Shown here: positions 7,366-17,556 of the stretch, one piece after another
Layout of the letters: each line of letters starts with the position of its first letter
How positions within the stretch are numbered: position 1 is the first letter of the stretch
Assembly (NCBI GenBank): GCA_903915545.1
Contig: CAIWTI010000199.1
Coordinates: forward strand, 1 to 40,650
DNA from: an uncultured Actinomycetes bacterium
GTDB taxonomy: Bacteria; Actinomycetota; Thermoleophilia; Gaiellales; Gaiellaceae
Direction: 5' to 3'
DNA: 40,650 nucleotides
Made by a program: the position numbers and the translations under genes
The notes under the pieces: model-generated
The model's input: the letters and a program-made list of their open reading frames with translations, nothing else
What the model was told of the DNA's origin: nothing
Databases searched by the model: none

Positions 7366-9228
7366 ATGCGGCACGGACTTCGCAGGAGAATGTTCTTCGC
7401 CAGCGCAGGCCTTGCCGCGCTCATCGGCGCTGCGTTCGTCATTCTGATCGTTGCGATCGTGAACCTGCGGTCGCAATCGCGCACCGAGCGTCACTCGGAA
7501 GAGGTGATCGCAACCGCGAACAAGCTGGAGAAGCTGGTTCTCGACCTCCAGACCGGTGCGCGCGGGTACGTGATCAGCCATCACGGCGTCTATCTCAAGC
7601 CGTGGCAGAACGCGAACGCCGCGTTCCCGGAGATCGCGGCGAACCTCCAGAGGCTTGTGAAGTCGAATCCGACGCAGGCGAAGCGCGCAAAGAACATCAT
7701 CGCCGGGATCAAGGATTACGAGGTCACGTGGGCCGACCTCGTCATTCTCACGGCGGCTGAGAACCCGACCAAGGCGCGGGCGCTCGTGATCACAGGGGTA
7801 GGCGAGCAGAAGGTCGACCGCCTCCGCCGCCAGTTCGACGCGTTCGTCGCTGCGGAGCAACTGCAGTCGGACAAGCTCCGGCAGCGAGCCGATCGGCAGG
7901 AGACCTACGCGATCGTGCTTGGTGCGTTCGGCCTTGGGAGCTCGCTGCTGCTGATCGCCGTGTTTGGCGTGTACGTCGCACGCCGCGTCGTCGGGCCGAT
8001 CCGTCGCGTGGCTGGTGCGACTCAGCGTCTCGCGGCAGGCGACTTGAGCGAGCGGGTCGGCGAGGGTGGGAGCGACGAGATCGGGGAGCTCGGCCGCAAC
8101 TTCAACCGCATGGCCGAATCGATCGAGACCGCCCAGGAGGAGCTCGCCGGCCAGAACAACGACCTTGCGCGCCTGACGACCGTGCTGCGCGGCGTTCTCG
8201 ACTCAACGGTCGACGGGATCGCGCTCACGGACCTCGACGGGAACATCCAAATCGTCAACCGACCGCTGCAGAAGTTCGTCGACGAACTCGGGCTCGAGGA
8301 GGGCGGCAACGTCGTGGAGCAGCTCCTCTCGGCGCGCGAGAAGCTTCGCGATCCGGAGAACTTCCAGGAGCTGATCGAGCGGCTCCGCTCGCACCCCGAC
8401 GAGCCGTCGGCCGACGAGTTTGAGTTCCTCGATCCGTACCGGGTCTTCGTTGAGTACACCGCGCCGGTGCGGACAGACAACGGCGAGCTGCTTGGCCGGA
8501 TCTGGACGCTCCGCGAGGTGACGCAGGAGCGTGAGCTTGACCGACTCAAGGATGAGTTCGTCGCGACGGTCTCGCATGAGCTGCGGACGCCGCTGACGTC
8601 AATGATGGGCTTTCTCGAGATGCTCCGCGAAGGGGAGGCGGGCGGCCTGACCCCCGAGCAGTCGCGCTTCCTCGGCATCGTCTACCGGAGCTCCGAACGG
8701 CTCCAGCGGCTTGTCGGCGACCTGCTCTTTGTTGCACGACTCGACGCAAGCGGCCTGCAGTTGCACCTCGAAGACGGCGTTCGTCTCGACGAGGTCGTCA
8801 CCGATTCGATCGAATCCTCGTCGGCACTCGCTCGCTCGAAGGACATCGAGCTGACATTCGCCTGCAACGAGCCGAACGGTGTCGCCGTTCGCGGCGATAA
8901 GGAGCGTCTCGCGCAGGTCACCGCGAACCTCCTCTCGAACGCGCTCAAGTTCACGCCAAGCGGCGGCAAAGTCGGCGCCCGCGTGTTCATCGAGGGCGAG
9001 GACGGTGTACTTGAGATCGAGGACACGGGCATCGGTATCCCCGAGGCAGAGCAGGAACGGCTGTTCTCGCGCTTCTTCCGCTCGTCCACGGCCACGAGCC
9101 AGGCGATTCCCGGCACGGGCCTAGGACTCGCAATCGCTCGGGCGATCGCCGAGGCACACGGCGGGTCGATCACCGTGAAGTCCAAGGTTGGCGACGGAAC
9201 GTGCTTCCGCGTCGTCATCCCGCTGTGA
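7366..9228 (+). CDS. Sensor histidine kinase (CHASE3-like sensor, HAMP, PAS-like, HisKA, HATPase)
   Basis: N-terminal TM, TGARGYVISHHGVYLKPW (CHASE3-like), RRVVGPIRRVAGATQRLAAGDLSERV (HAMP), ATVSHELRTPLTSMMGFLEML, GTGLGLAIARAIAEAHGG. Confidence 0.9.
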   Translation: MRHGLRRRMFFASAGLAALIGAAFVILIVAIVNLRSQSRTERHSEEVIATANKLEKLVLDLQTGARGYVISHHGVYLKPWQNANAAFPEIAANLQRLVKSNPTQAKRAKNIIAGIKDYEVTWADLVILTAAENPTKARALVITGVGEQKVDRLRRQFDAFVAAEQLQSDKLRQRADRQETYAIVLGAFGLGSSLLLIAVFGVYVARRVVGPIRRVAGATQRLAAGDLSERVGEGGSDEIGELGRNFNRMAESIETAQEELAGQNNDLARLTTVLRGVLDSTVDGIALTDLDGNIQIVNRPLQKFVDELGLEEGGNVVEQLLSAREKLRDPENFQELIERLRSHPDEPSADEFEFLDPYRVFVEYTAPVRTDNGELLGRIWTLREVTQERELDRLKDEFVATVSHELRTPLTSMMGFLEMLREGEAGGLTPEQSRFLGIVYRSSERLQRLVGDLLFVARLDASGLQLHLEDGVRLDEVVTDSIESSSALARSKDIELTFACNEPNGVAVRGDKERLAQVTANLLSNALKFTPSGGKVGARVFIEGEDGVLEIEDTGIGIPEAEQERLFSRFFRSSTATSQAIPGTGLGLAIARAIAEAHGGSITVKSKVGDGTCFRVVIPL

Positions 9229-9340
9229 CCACTCTGTAGCTCGGAACGCCGATCCCAGGCAGGACTCTGCCGGTATCGTCGAATCCAGAGCGGATGCCGC
9301 ATGTCGCGGTGAACGCACGATTCGACGAGGGAGTGAGCAC

Positions 9341-9790
9341 GTGAAGATCGCCGTAGCCTTTGACCACCGCGGAGTCCACCTGCGCGAAGCTGTTCTGGAA
9401 GTCCTTGCCGGTCACGACGTGATCGACTTCGGCACCCACAACGACGAGGTTCGGGTCGACTACCCGGACAAGGCTCGTGAGGTTGGCGAGGCGATTCAGC
9501 GAGGCGACGCAGAGCGGGGGATTCTCGTGTGCGGTTCGGGTGTGGGTGCGTCGATCGCGGCCTGCAAGCTCACCGGCGTACGCGCAGCGATCTGTCATGA
9601 CCCCTATAGCGCGCATCAGGGTGTCGAGCACGACGATCTGAACGTGCTGTGTCTGGGCTCGGAGATCATCGGCCCGTCGGTCGCACGCGAGCTCGTTGCG
9701 ACGTTCCTTTCGGCGGCATTCGACGGCGGCGAGCGGTACGTGGCGCGCCTCGACAAGGTTGCTGCAATGGAGCGTCGACTCGGCACGTGA
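9341..9790 (+). CDS. rpiB: Ribose-5-phosphate isomerase B
   Basis: VKIAVAFDHRGVHLREAVLEVLAGHDVIDFGTH...GILVCGSGVGASIAACKLTGVRAAICHD; GTG start. Confidence 0.9.
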   Translation: MKIAVAFDHRGVHLREAVLEVLAGHDVIDFGTHNDEVRVDYPDKAREVGEAIQRGDAERGILVCGSGVGASIAACKLTGVRAAICHDPYSAHQGVEHDDLNVLCLGSEIIGPSVARELVATFLSAAFDGGERYVARLDKVAAMERRLGT

Positions 9791-9894
9791 TCACGGTGGC
9801 TCACGGAGATCGGTAGGGCGGCGATTTCGGGAACGCAAGCAGCGAGCGTGTCGTTAACCCGAGAGAGTCCCCATACGAGAAGAAGGTGGTAGAC

Positions 9895-10995
9895 ATGTCA
9901 CGGCTCACAGCACTTGCGGAACACGGACAGTCGGTGTGGGTCGATCTTCTCTCGCGCGAGTTCGTTTCGTCGGGACGCTTAGCTGACCTCGTCACGAGGC
10001 ATGGAGTGATGGGGCTGACCTCGAACCCCGCGATCTTCCAGGCTGCGATCTCCGGCTCGAGCGCCTACGACGCGCAACTTGCCGAGGTCCTGGCGACGGG
10101 TGCTGACGAACGCGAGACGTTCTTCGAACTTGCAATCGCGGATGTTCAGGCGGCCTGTGACGTGCTCCGCTCGGTATTCGACGCGACGGCCGGCAACGAC
10201 GGGTTCGTCTCGCTTGAGGTCGACCCAGGGCTTGCCTACGACACCGTAGGGACAACGCGACAGGCACTCGAGCTTGCCGAGCGGGTCGATCGGCCGAATC
10301 TGATGGTGAAGATCCCGGCGACGGAAGCCGGTCTTCCCGCGATCGAAGAGGCGATCGCACGCGGGGTGTCGATCAACGTGACGTTGATCTTCTCGCTCGA
10401 GCGGTACGCAGCTGTGGTTTCGGCCTACCTCGCCGGTCTGGAGCGGCTTGTTGCTGCGGGTGGCAACCCGGGGCAGTTGCGATCTGTCGCCTCGTTCTTC
10501 ATCAGCCGTGTTGACTCCGAGGCCGATCGCCGCCTTGAAGCAGCGGGGCGTCCAGAGCTCGCGGGCAAGCTCGGGATCGCCAACGCGAAGCTCGCCTACC
10601 GCCACTTCACCGAGGCCTTCGCGGGTCCGCGGTGGGAGGCGCTCGCCGCCCGTGGAGCAGTTGCGCAGCGCCCGCTGTGGGCGTCGACGTCGACGAAGAA
10701 TCCGGCCTACCGGGACACGATGTATGTCGAAGAGCTGGTTGGGCCGCAGACGGTGAACACCATGCCCACCGAAACGATTGAGGCGTTCGAAGATCACGGC
10801 GTCGTTCGCGGCAACACCGTGTGCGACGGGTGGCACGAGGCAGACGAGCTGTTCGCGGCGATCGCTGCCGCAGGAGTCGACGTCGTCGATGTGACCCGCG
10901 TGCTCGAGGATGAGGGCGTGAAGAAGTTCGCAGATGCCTTCGACGCTCTGCTCGATGTGATCCGTGCGCGGCGCGGAGAGATCTCACCCGCGTGA
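9895..10995 (+). CDS. tal: Transaldolase
   Basis: SVWVDLLSREFVSSGRLADLV..GVMGLTSNPAIFQAAI..NLMVKIPATEAGLPAIEEAIARGVSINVTLIFS. Confidence 0.93.
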   Translation: MSRLTALAEHGQSVWVDLLSREFVSSGRLADLVTRHGVMGLTSNPAIFQAAISGSSAYDAQLAEVLATGADERETFFELAIADVQAACDVLRSVFDATAGNDGFVSLEVDPGLAYDTVGTTRQALELAERVDRPNLMVKIPATEAGLPAIEEAIARGVSINVTLIFSLERYAAVVSAYLAGLERLVAAGGNPGQLRSVASFFISRVDSEADRRLEAAGRPELAGKLGIANAKLAYRHFTEAFAGPRWEALAARGAVAQRPLWASTSTKNPAYRDTMYVEELVGPQTVNTMPTETIEAFEDHGVVRGNTVCDGWHEADELFAAIAAAGVDVVDVTRVLEDEGVKKFADAFDALLDVIRARRGEISPA

Positions 10996-12374
10996 CGCGC
11001 GAACCTCTCACTCCCGCCGAGATCGTCGAGCGAATTTGGGCGCGTGATCCGATGCTGTGGACGGGCCGCGACGAGGGTCGGTGGCTTGGGTGGCTCGACG
11101 AGCCAAAGCGGGGCGAGCAAGAGGTCGATGCGCTCGCGGAGCTGGCCGATGGTGTCGCCGGACTTACCGACGATGTCGTGCTCCTCGGCATGGGTGGGTC
11201 GTCGCTGGCACCCGAGGTGCTGCGCGTCGCGCTTAACGCCAACCGGTTTCACGTGCTCGACACGACGCATCCCCGCGCGATCCGTGAGCTCGAGGCACGC
11301 ATCGATCCGGGCCGCACGCTGTTTGTCGTCGCGTCGAAGTCCGGTTCGACGCTCGAGACGCGTTCACACGCTGAGTACTTCTGGTCGCGCGTACCCAAGG
11401 GCGACAAGTGGATTGCGATCACCGATCCTGGTTCCGACCTCGAACGACTCGCGCGTGAGCGAGGCTTTCGGGCGGTCATCTCGGGCGAGCCTACGATCGG
11501 GGGCCGCTATTCGGCGCTCTCACCGTTTGGTCTCGTGCCCGCCGCACTGATGGGCATGGACGTGATGCGGCTGCTCGTCCGCACACGCGAGATGTCCGAC
11601 GCGACGCGTGGGGTTGTTGGGAATCCCGCCCTCGACCTTGGGCTGGCCCTTGGCGAGGGTTGGCATGAGGGACGCGACAAGGTCTGCATCAGCGGCAACG
11701 CAGGCTCGTTTGGTCTTTGGGCCGAGCAGCTACTCGCCGAATCGACAGGCAAGCTTGGCAAGGGTTTGATTCCAGCCCCTGGTGTCTCTGGGGCAGGAAG
11801 CGACCGCCAGCACCATACGGTCGATATTGCCGACCCCTACGAGCTCGGGCAGGAGTTCTTCAAGTGGGAGTTCGCGACGGCCGTTGCCGGCGCGTTGCTC
11901 GGCATCAACCCGTTCGATCAGCCCGACGTCCAGGCGGCGAAGGATCGAACGAACGAGGTGTTGAAGGCGGGCGACGCAGCCCTTGAGATGGAAGGTTCGA
12001 TCGCCGAGATCGCGGAGTTGGCAGCGCCCGGCGACTACATCGCGATCCAGGGGTTCATCGACCCGACCGAGGCGGCAACCGAACGTCTCTGGTCGGTCGC
12101 CCGGTCGCTTGAACAACGCACCGGCTGCGTGCCAACGGTCGGCATCGGGCCCCGGTACCTCCACTCGACAGGTCAGCTCCACAAGGGCGGCCCCAACACC
12201 GGACTCTTTATCCAGGTGCTTGATGATGTGGGCGACGAGCTGCCGATTCCGGGGCAGCCGTTCGGGTTCGGGCGCCTCATTCGTGCGCAAGCCGCTGGCG
12301 ACTTCGCCTCGCTCAAGGAGCGCGGCCGCCGTGTTGTGCGCGTCCACCTCAACGACCTCGAGGAGGTCTCGTGA
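10992..12374 (+). CDS. pgi: Glucose-6-phosphate isomerase
   Basis: VVLLGMGGSSLAPEVLR, ASKSGSTLET, FGLWAEQLLAESTGKLGKGLIP; GTGA overlap with tal. Confidence 0.9.
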   Translation: MTREPLTPAEIVERIWARDPMLWTGRDEGRWLGWLDEPKRGEQEVDALAELADGVAGLTDDVVLLGMGGSSLAPEVLRVALNANRFHVLDTTHPRAIRELEARIDPGRTLFVVASKSGSTLETRSHAEYFWSRVPKGDKWIAITDPGSDLERLARERGFRAVISGEPTIGGRYSALSPFGLVPAALMGMDVMRLLVRTREMSDATRGVVGNPALDLGLALGEGWHEGRDKVCISGNAGSFGLWAEQLLAESTGKLGKGLIPAPGVSGAGSDRQHHTVDIADPYELGQEFFKWEFATAVAGALLGINPFDQPDVQAAKDRTNEVLKAGDAALEMEGSIAEIAELAAPGDYIAIQGFIDPTEAATERLWSVARSLEQRTGCVPTVGIGPRYLHSTGQLHKGGPNTGLFIQVLDDVGDELPIPGQPFGFGRLIRAQAAGDFASLKERGRRVVRVHLNDLEEVS

Positions 12375-13255
12375 AGCTTGGCATGATCGGACTCGGACGG
12401 ATGGGTGCGCGCATGGCGGAGCGCCTGCGTCGCGCAGGTCACGACGTCGCAACCTACGACCCGCAGGTCGAATCGTCGGCGTCTTCCGTTGCCGAGCTTG
12501 CGACGCAGCTCGCCTCACCTCGCATCTTCTGGCTGATGGTTCCTGCCGGTGAGATCACCGAGTCGACGTTCGACGCGGTTCTCGCCGTGGCATCGACGGG
12601 CGACATCGTGATCGACGGTGGCAACTCGAACTTCCGCGATTCACAGGCCCGGGCGCGCCGTGCCGCAGAGCAGGGTGTTGCGTTCATCGACGCGGGCGTT
12701 TCGGGTGGCGTCTGGGGACTCGACAACGGGTACTGCCTGATGGTCGGTGGCGACAGAGCGGCGGTCGAGCTTGTTGAGCCGATCTTCCGCGATCTGGCTC
12801 CAACCGATGGTTACGCCCATGTTGGGACGGCGGGTGCCGGTCACTTCGCGAAGATGGTGCATAACGGCATCGAGTACGGCCTGATGCAGGCCTACGCCGA
12901 GGGCTTCGAAGTGATGCGCAAGTCGGAATTCGACTTCGACCTTCACGAGGTCGCGGGAATCTGGCGCTACGGATCGGTTGTGCGCTCGTGGCTCCTCGAC
13001 CTGCTCCACAACGCGTTTGAGCAGGAGGGTTCGGGGCTCGACCGGATCAAGGGCTACGTCGAAGATTCGGGCGAAGGGCGTTGGACGATCGCCGAAGCGA
13101 TCGCCGAGGATGTCCCCGTTCCTGTCATCTCGGCTGCGCTCTTCGCGCGCTTTGCCTCCCGCGAGGATGAGTCGTACGCGGCGAAGGTCAACGCGGCGCT
13201 CCGCGCCCAGTTCGGTGGTCACGCAGTCAAGTCGAATGATGAGGCGGGTTCGTGA
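12371..13255 (+). CDS. gnd: 6-phosphogluconate dehydrogenase, decarboxylating (short form)
   Basis: MKLGMIGLGRMGARMAERLRRAGHDVATYD...DGGNSNFRDSQ...GAGHFAKMVHNGIEYGLMQAYAEGFE. Confidence 0.92.
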   Translation: MKLGMIGLGRMGARMAERLRRAGHDVATYDPQVESSASSVAELATQLASPRIFWLMVPAGEITESTFDAVLAVASTGDIVIDGGNSNFRDSQARARRAAEQGVAFIDAGVSGGVWGLDNGYCLMVGGDRAAVELVEPIFRDLAPTDGYAHVGTAGAGHFAKMVHNGIEYGLMQAYAEGFEVMRKSEFDFDLHEVAGIWRYGSVVRSWLLDLLHNAFEQEGSGLDRIKGYVEDSGEGRWTIAEAIAEDVPVPVISAALFARFASREDESYAAKVNAALRAQFGGHAVKSNDEAGS

Positions 13256-14763
13256 GCGCGCACGCCGAAGAGAATCCGCTGCTTGAGGGGCTCGATCTCG
13301 GACGTCGTCCCGAGTCGTGTGCGCTCGTGATCTTTGGTGCGTCCGGCGACCTCACTCAGCGCAAGCTGATGCCGGCGCTGTACTCGCTCGCGATCCGCGG
13401 CCTGCTGCCCGAACACTTCGTCGTCATTGGCGCGGCGCGCACCCCGGGCACAGACGATGAGTTCCGCGCGAAGATGCGCGAGGCGATCGAGAAGTACGCG
13501 CGTGACCCGTTCCGGGAGGATGTGTGGGAACGACTTGCCTCGGGCATGCGCTACGCCGCGCTCGACTTCTCCGACGAGACGAGCGAGAACTCGCTCGTCC
13601 GGATCCTCTCGACCGTCGATGCTGAGTACGGGACACAGGGCAACCGCGTCTTCTACTTCGCGGTACCGCCGAACGCGATCGCGACGCTCGTCAGCGAGCT
13701 CGCCGCACGTCGGGCCGCCGAAGGTTGGGTGCGACTGATCATCGAGAAGCCGTTCGGGAACGACCTAGCCTCGGCACGCTCGCTCAACGAGCTGATCGCC
13801 GACCGCTTCTCGGAGCGCGAGGTCTATCGCATCGATCACTACCTCGGCAAAGAGACCGTGCAGAACATGTTGGCGTTGCGTTTTGCCAACGGCATCTTCG
13901 AGCCGATCTGGAATCGCCAATTCGTCGACCACGTCCAGATCACCGTGGCCGAGTCGATCGGCATCGAAGGGCGCGGCTCGTTCTACGAGCACACCGGCGC
14001 GATCCGCGACATCTTCCAGAACCTCCTGCTGCAGCTGGTTGCGATCACCGCCATGGAGCCGCCGAGCGACTTCACCGCCGACTCGGTACGGAACGAGAAG
14101 GTCAAGGTGCTCCGGTCGTTGCAGACGCCCGACCCAACATCTGTCGTGCGGGGCCAGTACGGCCGCGGCTTCGTTGAGGGCATCGAGGTTCCGGGCTATC
14201 GCGAAGAGGATGGCGTCGACCCGGCGTCGATGACCGACACCTACGTCGCCGCCAAGCTCTACGTCGACAACTGGCGTTGGGCGGATACGCCGTTCTACGT
14301 ACGCATGGGTAAGCGGCTGGGTCGCCGCGAAACCACGGTTGCGATCCAGTTCAAGCGGGCACCGCACCCACCCTTTGCCGAGGCAACCTCGGACAGCCTG
14401 CGGCCGAACGTTCTGTTGATTCACGTCCAGCCCGACGAGGGCATGTCGCTGGCGATCGGCGCCAAGGTCCCAGGGCAGGGAATGTCGATTCGCACCGTTC
14501 ACATGGACTTCCTCTACGGCAGCGCGTTCCGCGAAGGTCTTCCCGAGGCGTACGAGCGGCTGATCCTCGACGCGATGCTCGGTGACGCGACGCTGTTTAC
14601 GCGCTCCGATGAGATTGAGGAGCAGTGGGCGCTCGTCGACGCGATCACCTCGGCGTGGGAGCGCGATCGCACGGCGTTCCCGAATTACGCCGCCGGGACG
14701 TGGGGGCCGCCATCTGCCGACGAGCTGCTGCATCGCGATGGCCGCTCGTGGCGACGGCACTGA
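13252..14763 (+). CDS. zwf: Glucose-6-phosphate 1-dehydrogenase
   Basis: LVIFGASGDLTQRKLMPALY, IIEKPFGNDLASA, YRIDHYLGKETVQNMLALRFAN. Confidence 0.96.
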   Translation: MSAHAEENPLLEGLDLGRRPESCALVIFGASGDLTQRKLMPALYSLAIRGLLPEHFVVIGAARTPGTDDEFRAKMREAIEKYARDPFREDVWERLASGMRYAALDFSDETSENSLVRILSTVDAEYGTQGNRVFYFAVPPNAIATLVSELAARRAAEGWVRLIIEKPFGNDLASARSLNELIADRFSEREVYRIDHYLGKETVQNMLALRFANGIFEPIWNRQFVDHVQITVAESIGIEGRGSFYEHTGAIRDIFQNLLLQLVAITAMEPPSDFTADSVRNEKVKVLRSLQTPDPTSVVRGQYGRGFVEGIEVPGYREEDGVDPASMTDTYVAAKLYVDNWRWADTPFYVRMGKRLGRRETTVAIQFKRAPHPPFAEATSDSLRPNVLLIHVQPDEGMSLAIGAKVPGQGMSIRTVHMDFLYGSAFREGLPEAYERLILDAMLGDATLFTRSDEIEEQWALVDAITSAWERDRTAFPNYAAGTWGPPSADELLHRDGRSWRRH

Positions 14764-14776
14764 GCCCGGAGGGATC

Positions 14777-15637
14777 ATGAAGACGCTTCTGCATCACGAG
14801 ACGTGGACGGGCACGGACGTGACGATTCGCGACATCGAGCGCGAGCTGCAGCGGCTACGGAGCTCCTCCGCAGCGTCGGGGTCGATGCATTTGCGCACGA
14901 GCGTGCTGACGCACATCGCCTGGGTTCCACGGGAGTGGCGCGATGCCGCCGAGGAGACGCTCCAGGGGCTCGCCGAGCGACATCCATCGCGAACGCTGAT
15001 CCTCACGCCCGAACCGACCGGGGCGACGGGCATTGATGCCGAGCTCGCGCTGCGATCGTTTGCCGCCGGTCAGCACGCCGTCTACTCGGAGGTGATCTCG
15101 CTCACGCTGCGTGGCGCGACGTCGCTCGCACCCGCCTCGATTGCGCTGCCGTTGCTGATCTCTGACCTGCCGGTCTTTCTCCGTTGGCGTGGCCGACCCG
15201 ATTTTGGTGGGCGTCAGTGGCGCCAGCTCGTTGGTGTTGCCGACCGCGTCGTCATCGATACAAGCGAGTGGGATGAGCTGCGGCCGAATGAGCTCTGCCG
15301 GGAGTTCGAAAAGACCGCGCTCTCGGATATCGCCTGGGCGCGAACGGTGGAGTGGCGACGGGTCCTTGCGGGGACCTGGCCCGAGATTCGGGATCAAGAG
15401 ATTCGCCTGGCAGGGCCGCCTGCCGAGGCCGAGCTGCTGCGGGGCTGGCTGGTTGCTCGCCTGGAACGCGGCGTCCGGGCCGTTGCGCCAGCGGCGGAGA
15501 TCTCCGTGACCCTGGACGGGGTGCCTGTGACGGCGCCAACAATGTTCGCCGTCACATCAAGCGATCGGCTCTCAGCCGAGCTTGACCGCTTCGCGCGCGA
15601 TCCGATCTACGAAGCTGCGGTTCGGGCGACGGCCTAG
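14777..15637 (+). CDS. opcA: Glucose-6-phosphate dehydrogenase assembly protein OpcA
   Basis: Directly after zwf; MRTSVLTHIAWVP..RHPSRTLILTPEP..LLISDLPVFLRWRGRPDF typical of OpcA. Confidence 0.88.
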   Translation: MKTLLHHETWTGTDVTIRDIERELQRLRSSSAASGSMHLRTSVLTHIAWVPREWRDAAEETLQGLAERHPSRTLILTPEPTGATGIDAELALRSFAAGQHAVYSEVISLTLRGATSLAPASIALPLLISDLPVFLRWRGRPDFGGRQWRQLVGVADRVVIDTSEWDELRPNELCREFEKTALSDIAWARTVEWRRVLAGTWPEIRDQEIRLAGPPAEAELLRGWLVARLERGVRAVAPAAEISVTLDGVPVTAPTMFAVTSSDRLSAELDRFARDPIYEAAVRATA

Positions 15638-16386
15638 CCGTGCCCGAGCTCGGCAAGGACGAGCTCGTGGATCGAACCGTTTGAGCTGAGAAACGACTGG
15701 CGATGCCCCGTCGCGTCGCCCGTGAGTGTGGTGCAGCGACCGCCAGCCTCCTCAACGAGGAGCTGAACGGCGGCGAAATCCCAGAGCGCGAGTTCGCGCT
15801 CGCCTGCGAAATCGACGGCGCCTTGCGCGACGAGGCAGTGCTGCCAGAAATCGCCAAAGCCGCGCTCAGTCCACGTGCGGGCCGTGACCTTGCGCCAGGC
15901 GTCGGTCATATCGCTCGACGATGTCGTCGATGAGACGGCATCTTCGATTCGCGTGACGTGCGACACATGGCAGAGCTCGCCGTTTGCAAACGTTCCCGAA
16001 CCACGGGACGCCCACCAGCGCTGACCGAGCGCGGGTGCGGAGACAACGGCGACCTGAAGCTCTCCTTCGACTTCGAGGGCAAGGAGCGTCGCCCAGACAG
16101 GAACGCCTCGGACGTAGTTGCGTGTGCCATCGATCGGATCAACGATCCAGCGTCGGCTGTGTTCGCCGTCGTCACCGAACTCCTCACCGAAGACGCCTTC
16201 ATGACGACCCGACGCAGCAACGAGTCGACGGATCGTCTCTTCGGCGCCCTTGTCCGACTCGGAGACGGGAGTGAGGTCGGGCTTCGTCTCGATCCGCAGA
16301 TCAGTTGCGCGAAACCGCGGCAGGGTGATTGCATCCGCGGCATCGGCGAGGTCGTGCGCAAAGCGGAGATCGGCTTCGATGCTCAT
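15634..16386 (-). CDS. Inositol-monophosphatase-family phosphatase (possibly HisN-like)
   Basis: FGEEFGDDGEHSRRWIVDPIDGTRNYVRGVPVWATLLAL and LWDFAAVQLLVEEAGG. Confidence 0.88.
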   Translation of the reverse strand: MSIEADLRFAHDLADAADAITLPRFRATDLRIETKPDLTPVSESDKGAEETIRRLVAASGRHEGVFGEEFGDDGEHSRRWIVDPIDGTRNYVRGVPVWATLLALEVEGELQVAVVSAPALGQRWWASRGSGTFANGELCHVSHVTRIEDAVSSTTSSSDMTDAWRKVTARTWTERGFGDFWQHCLVAQGAVDFAGERELALWDFAAVQLLVEEAGGRCTTLTGDATGHRQSFLSSNGSIHELVLAELGHG

Positions 16387-17531
16387 GGCGCGACGGTAGC
16401 GGAGAGCGCGGCTTCGAGCGCTGCTGCCGCGGCGAGCACGAGCGAGTCGGAACCAGGCCGTCCTGCGATCTGAATCGAGGCTTGGAGGCCATCGGTTGCG
16501 ACACCGCACGGAAGGGCGATCGTTGGCCAGCCGAGGACGTCGAACGGATACGTGAAGCGGACGACGCTGTCGCGGATCTCTAGCTCGTCGGAGTCTGCCG
16601 GTGGTGCGACGAACGCGAGTGTTGGCGTTACCAGCACGTCGAACCCTTCGAGCGCGGCGATGGCTGCCTCGGCATACCGAGCCCGTTCGACACGTGCGAG
16701 CGTCGCCTCCGCCTCCGAGACGTTGAGGCAGCGCTCGATCTTGACGCCGATCGACTCGCCGTAGAGCTCACCGAACTCGGCGTAGAGGTCACGATGCACG
16801 TCGGCAATCTCTTGCTGGAATGCAGGCAGTGTTCCGTGCGGCTCCGGAAACGCCACCGGCGACACGTCTCCGAGGAGCGCGGCAGCCTCCTCGACACGGG
16901 CGCGGACAAGCGGCTCGGCGAGCTCCGACCACGTGAGCGCAACGCGTAGCGACCCTGGCGCAACAGTCGTGGTCCACGACTCGTTCGGACACAAGACGCG
17001 CATCAGTTCGAGGCAGCCGGCCACGTCACGCGCCATCGGCCCGGCATGGTCGAAGCTCGGTGCAAGGGGAAAGACCCCATCGATCGGGACGAGTCCGAAG
17101 GTGGGCTTGAAGCCGACGATGTCGCAGCAAGCCGCCGGTATCCGAATCGAACCACCCGTGTCGGTCCCGAGCGCGACATCGGCGTATCCACCTGCGATCG
17201 CTGCTGCGGAGCCTCCGCTTGAGCCACCCGTCGAGCGGCCCGGTGCTGCAGGGTTCGGAACCGTGCCGTAGTGGTCGTTCTGGGACGTGATGCCGTAGGC
17301 GAACTCGTGCAGGTTCGTCTTGCCGACAACGACGTAGCCTGCGTCTTCAAGGAGCGTTACTGCCGACGCCGACGACGCCGGAACGTGTTCGCCGAAGACG
17401 GCCGATCCGTACGTCGTGCGGATACCCGCTGTATCGAAGAGATCCTTCACCGCTAGGCGGCGTCCCGCGGGAACCGGGCCTACGACGGGGATCTCGGTGA
17501 TGAAGATGCCGGGCGGGGCCGGATCGACCAT
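16383..17531 (-). CDS. Amidase-signature family protein
   Basis: LAVKDLFDTAGIRTTYGS, VVGKTNLHEFAYGITSQN, GRSTGGSSGGSAAAIAGGYADVALGTDTGGSIRIPAACC. Confidence 0.92.
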   Translation of the reverse strand: MVDPAPPGIFITEIPVVGPVPAGRRLAVKDLFDTAGIRTTYGSAVFGEHVPASSASAVTLLEDAGYVVVGKTNLHEFAYGITSQNDHYGTVPNPAAPGRSTGGSSGGSAAAIAGGYADVALGTDTGGSIRIPAACCDIVGFKPTFGLVPIDGVFPLAPSFDHAGPMARDVAGCLELMRVLCPNESWTTTVAPGSLRVALTWSELAEPLVRARVEEAAALLGDVSPVAFPEPHGTLPAFQQEIADVHRDLYAEFGELYGESIGVKIERCLNVSEAEATLARVERARYAEAAIAALEGFDVLVTPTLAFVAPPADSDELEIRDSVVRFTYPFDVLGWPTIALPCGVATDGLQASIQIAGRPGSDSLVLAAAAALEAALSATVAP

Positions 17532-17556
17532 GGCCGGCGTCTACCCGTGTGCCGGG

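Noticed and set aside
9979-12518. Minus-strand ORFs 9979-10836 and 11730-12518
   Set aside because: Antisense to tal and pgi, with shadow-frame composition.
13765-14778. 337-aa minus-strand ORF
   Set aside because: Antisense to zwf; shadow ORF.
15634-15637. Convergent opcA and phosphatase genes sharing a palindromic CTAG stop
   Set aside because: Real 4-nt overlap, but common in compact genomes and not informative.
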